The translations under genes and the position numbers were made by a program. Below are positions 47,222 to 56,312 of a DNA stretch of 64,000 bases, in pieces (position 1 is the first letter of the stretch; each line of letters starts with the position of its first letter). The DNA is from Sipunculus nudus (taxonomy: Eukaryota > Annelida > Sipuncula > Golfingiida > Sipunculidae). The stretch spans positions 436,001 to 500,000 of the forward strand of contig CM049316.1 of assembly GCA_026874595.1 (NCBI GenBank), written 5' to 3'. A model generated the notes under the pieces. That model saw only the letters and a program-made list of their open reading frames with translations, was not told where the DNA came from and ran no database searches.

Positions 47222-48225
47222 AGCTTCAGTTTCATCATGAATTTTTTATGCTGAAAGTGGCTAAAATTACAATGTTTTTTTCCATAAAATAAACAGGTCA
47301 AAGGTGACACACCAAAACCTCAATTTTCAACATGAATTATGTTGCAACATTTGCACAAAACTTAGTGATGCTAGCTCCTGTTGTTTCTGAGATTCTTATG
47401 TTAGTTTGGCCAAATGACTAATTTCAAATTCCTGTAACTCGGCCAAAATTAGCTAAACTGGAACCATTTGAACACACTTGAGAGCACTTATCCCTAGGAT
47501 CATTTTTGTGGATATTGAAGAATTTGACTCAAAACACAGAGAAGAAATTTTTCAAGCTTTTTCCTTGTAAAATGTAAAATGATGCACGTGGCGACAAAAA
47601 AAATTTTTGTGTAAATTTTTGGGATGCTATCTCCTGCTATTCCTGAGAAATTATTGGTTAATGTACTGATAAGCGATGACCCCTGTACAAAAAAGATTGA
47701 TGCAGGTGGCACCACCAATACCTCAATTTCAGATATGACTTATGTTACAAACATTGGCATAAAATTTGGGGATGATAGCTCCAGCCTTTACTTAGATTTT
47801 AATTTTAGTGTGCTTTTTTGGACAGATGAACTACCTCCTGTAACTCGGCCAAAAATCTCCGAACTGGAACCATGCGAACAAACTTGAGAGTGATTGTTCC
47901 AGGGATCATTTCTGTGAAATATTGGACTATTTGGCTGGAAAGTTTTGCAGAAGATTTTTTAAAGCTTATTTAGCTTTTCCCCATAAAATCTAAGAAAATG
48001 CAATTAGAAAAAAAAATAAACAAAATCTGTTTTTCAGATGACATGTTTGAGATAGCTATGGTTATCGTGCAGACAAGGCATGACACACAGATTCATGATG
48101 CCGCACCACTGCATTAGCTCGCAGGTTCCCTAACAATACTAATCCATTACAAGTTATGTACAACCATCTCTATATACACTGTCTTAACAAAGATCCACAA
48201 TATATAATCCATTTCAACACTCTGG
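47222..48225. repeat. Two-unit direct repeat with a GGTGGCACCACC motif, copy-B-specific spacer
   Basis: Two related units of about 350-400 bp (about 47270-47560 and 47590-47960) share GATGCTAGCTCCTG, CCTGTAACTCGGCCAAAA, TGGAACCAT(T/G)(T/C)GAACA(C/A)ACTT and GGATCATTT(T/C)TGTG. A GCAGGTGGCACCACCAATAC motif (47704) lies in the second, linking it to the GGTGG repeat superfamily. The segment at 26900-27110 is an inverted relative. Frames of 72 and 87 codons overlap on opposite strands and are not supported. 47970-48225 shows nothing recognisable. Confidence 0.6.
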
Positions 48226-48229
48226 TAAT

Positions 48230-48600
48230 CTGTTTAAAAAGTCTGGTCCGTGGTTTAGTTTACCTGAAGGTGGCAGTAACAGCCTGTATCTCTATCTGTA
48301 AACTAAACTTATGTAACACTAAAGCCAATCTCATTACTCTCTTGTTCACGCACTTGGCTTTGCTAATATACTTGAGAGGTTTGTGATCTGTTTGAATCGT
48401 GAATGGTCTACATGAGAAGTACATCTCAAATTTCTGAACTGCCCAAAAGGATACTTTGGATTCCAACATCTGACGCGTCATATTTCTAGTAAAACTACTT
48501 ACTGAATTCTGGCAGCCTCAGAATCAGAGGATCAGCCAGCTTCGTTTAAGTGAGCTGTATGCATTATCATTGACGTCTTTCTAATCTAATGTGATAGGCT
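48230..48600 (-). pseudogene. Ty3/gypsy RNase H remnant
   Basis: Minus strand: DPLILRLPEFS (tether), a deletion, then VSFWAVQKFEMYF, FTIQTDHKPLKYISKAK and VMRLALVLHKFSLQIE, the standard end of the Ty3/gypsy RNase H with the conserved TDHKPL. The DAS motif with the first catalytic Asp is missing. The frame ends soon after 48260. Confidence 0.8.
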
Positions 48601-49065
48601 GTCTTTTTCACGTAAGGTCCGTTAGCGAAACTGCTATCTCAGTATAGTTCGGCATGAAATACTGGAAATAACCAGTAAGGCCTAGAAAGGTTTGTGAGGC
48701 TTTCTTGGCTAAAAGTCCTTTTGTGCTCTGGATTTTTTTAAGGAGCGACAGGTTTGTAGCGAGGTATCTGGTGCCAAAAAGGTGGTTAAAAAGTTCTAAA
48801 CTGCGGTAACCTACAAATTTTCTCGCTGGTTTAGGCACAAGGCTGGCACGCTCTAGTCTAACCAGCACTTCTCTGAATGTTTTTACATGTTTGTCCCTTA
48901 ATTCGGCGGGTACAAACACATTGTCTATGTAGCTGATCACTTTCGGCATTACGCTGAACAACCTCTGTTTCATGCCAGTAAATACTGCCCCTGTCATCAC
49001 TAATCTGACTGAATGAAGTGACCCTGAACTGGTAATGTCTGTCAGGGGTTACAAATGCTGAGGTT
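48600..49065 (-). pseudogene. Ty3/gypsy reverse transcriptase, second half
   Basis: Minus strand: AFVTPDRHYQFRV, then a frameshift, then VISYIDNVFVP where the active-site YIDD is YIDN, REVLVRLERASLV, and FLGLTGYFQYFMPNYTEIA with SLTDLT (thumb and connection). The first half of RT (fingers and first Asp) is missing, deleted between the integrase tail and this point. The changed YIDD would inactivate the enzyme. Confidence 0.8.
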
Positions 49066-49067
49066 TA

Positions 49068-49448
49068 GTTCTCCAACTAAGGGAGATTTGGTTTCACATT
49101 CTGCATTATTGGGTTCTCGTTTGGATTTGTTTGTACTCAAGGTGAATGCTAAGACATGCTTAGGATCAGCTCTTGTCTGATATTGTTTCAGCATGTTACC
49201 GTTAAGGGTTTCGACCTTGTTCTCAACCTTGACTAGATAGTCTAGGCCACCTTCTTTACCTACAATGCTGTAAGGGCCTTTCCACTTGACAAGCAGTTTA
49301 TTAAGGTTCATGGGGAAGAGAAACAACTTCTCGTCACTCACCTTAAACTTACGGGTGTTTTTTCCTATGTCATGGAACTGTTTGTATGTATCCGTGGACT
49401 TACTCATGGCTTCACGACCTAATGTACACTTATAGCTCAGTTTATTTC
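49068..49448 (-). pseudogene. Ty3/gypsy integrase C-terminal domain remnant
   Basis: Minus-strand protein contains TRKFKVSDEKLFLFP, NKLLVKWKGPYSIVG, DYLVKVENKVETLNGN and MLKQY, the GPF/Y-type module at the end of Ty3/gypsy integrases (here KGPYSIV). The frame is open for about 140 residues, the best-preserved part of the element. The chain continues a further 35 residues after MLKQY. Confidence 0.8.
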
Positions 49449-50292
49449 CAATGGTGGATCTAGAAAAAAAAATGTTAGGGGGGTGACAGCTCAAGAGTCA
49501 TGCTTGCATGATATTCGTGGGCTCCTAGCACCCTATAGAGCATGGAAGGTGTGTCCCCCTCACACGATGCAGAATTCTTTTTTCAGATTTGATGATTAAG
49601 ACATCAAATTTGAGCATTTTTTAAACTTAAACAGACACTTTTGTTTCTGATAAGATGGATACAAAGCAGAAGTTTTAGAATATAACACAGGGCCTTCATT
49701 TGTTCATGTTAAAATATAATCAGCTGTGAAGCATTCTAGGCATATAATAATAATGAATATTGTTGCATCAGAAAACAGCAATAAGTTAAAACCTTTGCCT
49801 TTTAACTTTTTTAATATTAAATATTTTTATGATTTTCCATCAAGTAAAGTACCCTTTTGAAATAGAGGGTTCCATGAATATTAGCTAGTGCAGCCTTTGC
49901 AAGTAAACTATATTGAATAACCAGGGCATCAGGTTAACTCACACTGTGCTTGTATGCATGGTCCTGCCACTGGTGTACTGGACTTAAACACCCAGCGCAG
50001 CCAGTAAATCAACTGTTTGCAAGTAAATACAGTATCAGAGATAAAAGACTTTATTCCTTAACATTTACTCATTTGACAAGATACTATTTCTGGTACTGTT
50101 TTATCCTTGGGTGTTTTATGCAGTGCTGATTATCCAGATGTATTATTTCACTGTCAAGATGTAAATAAGGAAAAGGAAAAAAAGTACCATTACAATTGAT
50201 ACATTCCAATTTTCTTGAGCCCGAAAAAATTTCTAGGGGGGACAATTGCCCCCTGTGTCCCCCGCCCCCCCCCCCCTTTGGATCTGCCATTG
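49449..50292. mobile_element. 844-bp MITE-like element inserted in the integrase
   Basis: Starts CAATGGTGGATCTAG and ends GGATCTGCCATTG, an imperfect terminal inverted repeat of the CAGNGGCGGATC type, with G/C runs inside each end (GGGGGG at 49478; poly-C at 50265). Removing it lines up TYQYVLDLQ with NKLSYKC, the expected integrase continuity. No coding capacity and no clear target duplication. It inserted after the retrotransposon. Confidence 0.65.
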
Positions 50293-51235
50293 TCCTGGAG
50301 ATCAAGAACATACTGATATGTAGTCTTGGTTTCCGCATCTGTGTTGTGTTTGGGTCCACAGACCGCATAGAATGCGCATTGGAACTCTCACAATTTGGCC
50401 ATAGAGCAACTCAAAAGTAGAGAAACCTGTGCCCTCATGTGGGGTCTCTCAATACCCGAAGAGTAACGCACCCAAATACCAATCCCAATCTCGTGGTCTC
50501 TCTGCCCACATCCGCTTTAACATCAGTTTCATTGTACTGAAGAATCTTTCCACCATCCCGTTACACAGTGGGTGATATAGTGGTGGTTACTAACACACGG
50601 CTGGCTTCTCTCATGAGGTCAGATGTGAACTGACTCCCAATGTCAGCTAGTTCTTTAGCCGGTACTCCTACCCTTGTATAGATGTCGACTAACTCGTCAG
50701 TCACGGTCACAATGTCTATGTTCTTCAAAGCCAATGCCTCCAGGTATCGCGTGGCGTAGTCCATGATGGTCAGAATGTTATGATGAACCTTGTGAAACAC
50801 TGGATGGATCCGTCTGACCAGATCCATGGTGATCCTATGCCATGGTTCGTCAATAAGAGGCATCTTGCCTAATGTGGCCCAGGCACTTTGCCTCTAGGTG
50901 TGGTTTTCTGACAGATGGAACACAACTTGCAAAACCCTGCTTTATCACAGCACATCCCCTTCAATTAGAATTGGGCTCTTACACAAAAGTGTGTCATATC
51001 CATGCCTTGATGGCCTGCCATAATCGCCTCGTGGCCCATTATCTTAACGTTAGCCCGTAACGACTGGGCTATCATGATTCTTGACCCGTCCAGATCACCA
51101 CGTTTATCCAGTGCAATACAGACTAAGAAATCGTACTTAACCTTGAATGTGCTATCACTTTAGCTCGCAGACTTGGCAAGCTTCCAGTACGGAGCTAACG
51201 ACTGATCTTCCTGCGCCTTTTAAAATTCAGACCTT
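50293..51235 (-). pseudogene. Ty3/gypsy integrase, zinc-binding and DDE core remnant
   Basis: Minus-strand order: EDQSLAPYWKLAKS (51.2 kb), SLRANVKIMGHEAIMAGHQG with the His pair, CKLCSICQKT with the Cys pair (HHCC zinc module), PWHRITMDLV (first Asp), DIGSQFTSDLM (second Asp), then after a frameshift NGMVERF (Glu) and GTGFSTFELLYG. All three acidic catalytic residues are visible, but in-frame stops and shifts break the chain (for example after the zinc module, near 50560 and near 50450). Confidence 0.8.
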
Positions 51236-51339
51236 CATAAGCGACTGGATTAGCTACATTGAACTTTGCTTTGGCAACTTCCACTTACATGCAGCGGCAT
51301 GCATCCCTACTGTGGACATCACTTAAGATGGTGATTCGA

Positions 51340-51620
51340 TGTCAGGCATTTTGTCTGAATTTCAATCAGACATCCACTTAGGATTCCGATTGTTCAGAAC
51401 CCACACTCCTGATATGTTTCCAAGAGCTAAGCTGCAAACGGCATCACCAACTAACATCGCCTTGTTAGTTCCCCACAAAATAGGGGCAGTCTACACTAAT
51501 CATCCCCGTAGGAAAACATCTAACAGATCCTTCAAACAACCAACACTTGACATTGTTTCCGGTGAATTGGTCTGGATCAACGTATGTCTTACATATTCCT
51601 GCTGAAGAGCAACTGGAATC
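51340..51620 (-). pseudogene. Retropepsin (protease) C-terminal remnant
   Basis: On the minus strand a frame reading TNKAMLVGDAVCSLALGNIS resembles the protease end of Ty3/gypsy polyproteins, where a hydrophobic block ends in (I/L)GN(I/V)(P/S)G. It is preceded in another frame by FTGNNVKCWLFEG and CFPTGMISVDCPYF. The catalytic DTGA is not found. Frameshifted; support is by pattern only. Confidence 0.4.
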
Positions 51621-51920
51621 AAGTTACACTATCGCGTTATCTAGCCCCTCACAAATGGGTAAAAAGCTACCACCCTCTGCAAGAGCAGTCAATCCAAATG
51701 ACAGACTCTTTTTATCAGAATCTGGATTAATGGGACTGACGTTTTCTGACTCAGATTCCGTTACTATCATTGACATCGACTACTACTGAGTTGAGCCCAA
51801 CGCTGTTCAATATAAAGTATTATACAGCACCGATTCTTGGATGGTTCGACTCGCAGCACAATTCACACATACCCACATACAATTTCATGGAAATCTACTC
51901 CCTGTGCCTGACCCAAGAAA
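51621..51920. other. Flank between the retrotransposon remnant and E1', no gene seen
   Basis: Could include degraded gag or leader of the retrotransposon; I found no CCHC motif, primer-binding site or LTR edge. Plus-strand frames here are opposite to the element and are not supported. Confidence 0.4.
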
Positions 51921-54900
51921 AAACAAGGGATCTATGGGTCACGACGCTCAGCTGTTATATATGATAAAAAAATATTATTTAGAAATGAGGCACATGCTGG
52001 TTTTCTGATGTAATAAATATAAGCTGTATTATGAGTTGTTGTTGTTTAGCTTATGTATGATTTTGATAGTACCTTTGGAGACAGGGAAGAGGACTGATTT
52101 CATTTATTTTATTAACAAATGGAGTACTATTGTAACACAGATTTTGACTTGGTCATATAACTTATAAGCAGAACATATAATATACGAGTTTAACTATTTA
52201 TTTTAAAAAAATTACAAATATTGTCCCAAATATAATTTTTATTTAAAATAATAAGAGAATCGTATGATTTTTTCAAATGAAATATAACTGAAATGATTAT
52301 TAAAATAATATTAAAGAATATATTCATGAATGCATTCATGAATACATTTATGCAAGAAATTTTATAATGAGCACAAATTCATATTCGTATTTAAATACAA
52401 TTGCAAAGTATTCGCACCATGTCTGGTATTTATATAGTTTTCACCAAACATTGATGTTGAGAATCCAGAATATACAAAATTCACACATTTAATTAATGAT
52501 CATAAGTACCTGGTTTTATGGCTTTTATTTATATTAAAAAAAAATAAATGTAATATATTCATTTTGGACTTATTTCACGTCAATGTACAAACTAGACACA
52601 GTAGGAATCTAGATTAATATTATCAACTGCATCTTTGTCTATCATTAATTTCCTTCATATGATCCCTAATGATTAGTAATGAAAAATATGATTTACTTTT
52701 TTATCATTAAAATTGAACTGAAAAATACTGCATGGTGTTATTTGGAATATGTGACATTCTATCCATCGATACAAGATTCTTATATCATCAGTAACTGCAA
52801 GTTAATTTCCTGTTATTATAAACTAACAAATTCCTTTTCTATTTTTCTTTAATTTGTTATTAAAAATCAATAAAAATTTATTAATTTATTGTTTATTGTT
52901 ATGTTGTTGGTTAAAACTACTAGATGAGTTTGGTTGGACACCTGGATCAACTGTGGCTAGCCATAAGCTGCCTGGCTGCCCCAGTGAATGCCTCGCTTCA
53001 AGCATGCATAATTTGCTGAAAGTTCAACAAGGTCAACATACAGGTGACTCAAGAGGGGCTGGAGAGAACCAAGGTCTGACATGGTCTCATAAAAACATTG
53101 ATAAAAGCTTCAATTTTTGGCCAATTTCTTTCAGCTTTCTAAACTACAAAGCTGAAATCCTTATGTGTGCATGATATGAAAATTATATCAACAGTGCTCA
53201 CAGGAAACAAACGTGCCATGGTCAAAGTTTGGCAAAAGTTAAGGTACTAATTTTATATTTACACTAATAACTTATAAAATTTGAAAAATTCAGAACTAAT
53301 TTTGGGTATTCAATTGAATCTTGATTCAATAATGTTACATCCCTGACAAAAAATCTCTAGCTTCAGCAATCCCCTTGTGAAGGGAGTAAATATATTTCTT
53401 GATTTTTTACAAAGTGCATTACGTTTGGGCCCATAACTTAAAACAATTACGCAATACTGACATCATTTCTGGCATGTGCATAGAGAATGTATAGAAAAAT
53501 ATGTATACCGTAAAATCTGTGAAATTTCGTACCTCGATGAATTTCGTACACGGTCTTTCTTCAGTAACCATAATTATTAAAATGAAATATTAAATTTCGA
53601 ACTGCCGATGGTCTGTTACGCCACATTTGACGTCAGCAGGACTGCCGTGAATGTAACACTGACGTAACCTCACCCTGTTATCTAGTTTTGAACAAGCCTA
53701 CCGGTCCGATCGATGTGATTGTCATGCTATTGATAATTAATATGAATTATATCTACATCATATAGAATGTAATATGACTGAAAACTAAGATTTTTGTTTC
53801 AGCGACAATAAAAAAACTTAAAATATCTCGAATGTGAGTTGCTTAATTGTCCGGGATGCGAGCGACACGCCGTGAATAATTGACAGACGTCCATGAAGTT
53901 TGACGGAGGTTAGAAATTGGATAATCAGGATTAACTCCGTGAATGATCTCAAGACCACTAGCTTTACGTGCACCGTAAAGGGGGATTTCCGTGTGTAAGC
54001 CAGGTTCAAATTGGTCTCTTTCAAGCAAGCTCGGCGTTCCGGTGTATGTATTGCCAATGTTAATCAGTTTGAAAATTAATGCTAATTTCTATGAAAACAT
54101 TTAAAATAAATATCTCGAATGTCACACCAGAACGACTCAGTTTCGAGTACCGGGGCTTCGTATCGCCCAACAAACAAGTCAAACGAGATCAAACGGTACA
54201 TCAATTAAAGCGCTGGCAGACGTTCATGAAGTTTAACGGAGGTTGGATATTTGATATTGGATAATCAGGATCGATTAACTCTTCAAGTGATCTAAAGACC
54301 TCTAGCTTTTTGTGCACCATTAGTGGGGATCTCCATGCGTAAGCCACCTGAAAAAACGTACTCTCCGGGCAAAGCCCCGGATGTCATACAAGCATGTACG
54401 GGTGTCGAGCTTCATGACAGGATTAAATCCTTCAGATATACTTTTCAGATTCCTTTTCCAAACTGATTTAATATAAAATAAACAACACAAGTATAGAAAA
54501 TAATGTTTTTATTCATGAAACTTCATGGTTCACACGGATGAATGCAAAATCGGCGAGTGAATACTTGAGGCTCCTATTATCGCCCACTGCCGACGAGGCA
54601 TCTTAACTTGTCAAGACCATAACTTTAAAACTGCTGAAATCGACTGTTAAATTTTGGACTTCAACAAATTTAGTTATTTTTTTCTGTACGAAATTTTACA
54701 GATTTTACGATATTATATATAATCAAAGTCAGATCAGTGGTGTTGATATTAGGCAGTCTTGAAGTTTAACAATGGGTTTTAATGGATAAATGAAGTTTTT
54801 CATTAATATCTCGAAGGAATAAAGTCCTAGTGACAAAATTCTTGGCATTGCAGGGGATTTTGGAGAAATCTAACTGTATGCCAAATTTTTGGAAGCTGGG

Positions 54901-55674
54901 GAGCTGAGCTCTAGCAAACTGCATAACACTAGCTTGATGTAAACGATATGTGACATGGTGCTTGAAAACTTGAATAAAATCTACAGTTTTGATCAACTGA
55001 TCCCAAATTTTTGGTGTTAACAGATGAAATGCTAACAAAAACATGCTCTGAAAATTAAATCTACAGCAGTTACAGGGGACAAACGTGCCATGGTCAAAGT
55101 TAGGCAAAATTTAAGGTACCATTTTTTTATTTTGCGAATATTTTAAAAACTTTAAAAGATTTTGATTTAATTTTGGGTATACAATTTATTTTGATTAAAT
55201 AAAGTTGTATTACTGGAAAAAAAGTCCTTAGCTTAAACATGTTTTGTGTTAAGTGATCAAATATCTTTCCTGATTTTTACAAAATGCATTATATGTTTTG
55301 GGCTATACTTTTTTAAAATTATAAAATACAGACCTAATTTCTGGCATGTACATAGAAACTATATAGAGGAATATTTATGGTAAATTTGAGGAAAAACAGA
55401 TGAGTGGTTTTGATATTAGGCAGTTCTGAAGTGTGAAAATAGGTTTTTAATTAAAAATTGAGGTTTTTCCTTAATTTCTCAAATGAACAAAGTTGCAAAG
55501 AACCAGTTTTCGGCTTGGTAGGAGATCTTGGGGACATCTAACATTATGCCGAATTTTGGATTCCTAGGTCTTATGGTTTCAAAACGTGCCACATCTTCGG
55601 ACGGACGGATGACAGATGGATGACGGACAATGGACCACGACTATAGCTCAGATGACTTATAGTCAGCTGAGCTA
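51921..55674 (+). mobile_element. E-family repeat unit E1' (copy B), with nested 1203-bp element
   Basis: Head AAACAAGGGATCTATGGGTC...GCTCAGCTG; palindrome core 52322-52343; nested element 53508-54710; terminal hairpin 55644-55674. From 53261 on it is near-identical to copy A. To the left it is a more diverged relative of E1 with different deletions, for example around 52350-52520. Confidence 0.65.
53508..54710. mobile_element. 1203-bp terminal-inverted-repeat element (copy B)
   Basis: Same length and site as 21058-22260, with only a handful of substitutions (one in the right TIR: AAATTTTACAG for AAATTTCACAG). It was therefore in place before the A/B split but after E1 and E2 diverged. Confidence 0.75.
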
Positions 55675-56312
55675 AAAATCAATGTGATTTTGAAGCGCAG
55701 TCACGTTGTGAAATGTGCATATATATATATGCTTATGTCCTTCCAAACCACAGAGAAATGAATGATGTTTGGTGACTTTTTCCTGATTATTTAGTTTATG
55801 ACTTTGCATTAATTGATGTGTGTTAAGAAGACTAAAACAAGGGACCCATGGGTCACGGCGCTCAGCTGAAGTTTGAAATTTTTGCAAATGCAAAAATATT
55901 CTATTGTAATGTTTTTCATTTATATAAGAATATGAGAAGCTAAGAGGAAAGGGGCCCTCCTACTTGGTTATAGTAAAGTTCTAAATATATGATTGCAAAC
56001 TAATACTCTGACAAGACTGTCATGAAGAAAAACAGTAAAAGTTTTGAGATAATGTGATGCATATGAAATTTACAGATAGTCAGGCAAGTGGACAGAATGG
56101 ACTTGTACCTTTATTTCACTTTCAAGGGAATAATGCATTTAAGTTTATATATAAGCCTATTTTTTTGCATATCCACTTTTTCCATTAAAAGTTTTTATCT
56201 GAATCATTTTGTTTATTAACAAGTTTCATAATTTTTAATAAAAAAAAAAACTGAAAATATAAGTTTAAATATTAGAATTGTTGCAAAAGTTGCAATCATT
56301 ATATATCCGGAG
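55675..56312. repeat. Partial E-family unit (copy B)
   Basis: Partner of 23226-23860; head at about 55842-55869. No gene seen. Confidence 0.55.

Larger units (their letters stand above)
48230..51620 (-). pseudogene. Degenerate Ty3/gypsy retrotransposon pol with integrase before RT (Gmr1-like)
   Basis: Read 5' to 3' on the minus strand the order is protease remnant, integrase, integrase C-terminus, reverse transcriptase (second half), RNase H. All parts carry frameshifts, stops or deletions, so no functional product is expected. No LTRs, primer-binding site or gag were recognised. A MITE-like element (49449-50292) splits the integrase. The element lies only in the copy B spacer. INT-before-RT is the arrangement described for Gmr1-like Ty3/gypsy elements; a second explanation, two rearranged elements, is less likely because the integrase C-terminus runs into RT with the same strand and short spacing. 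Confidence 0.8.

Noticed and set aside
50084-50420. Frames rich in Gly or Pro on both strands
   Set aside because: They span the poly-C/poly-G end of the MITE-like element.
51339-51789. Plus-strand frames of 88 and 80 codons
   Set aside because: They lie opposite the protease/integrase remnant of the minus-strand retrotransposon.
48000-52000. Long terminal repeats of the Ty3/gypsy element
   Set aside because: I compared the flanks and saw no direct repeat beginning TG and ending CA; the element is probably truncated at both ends.
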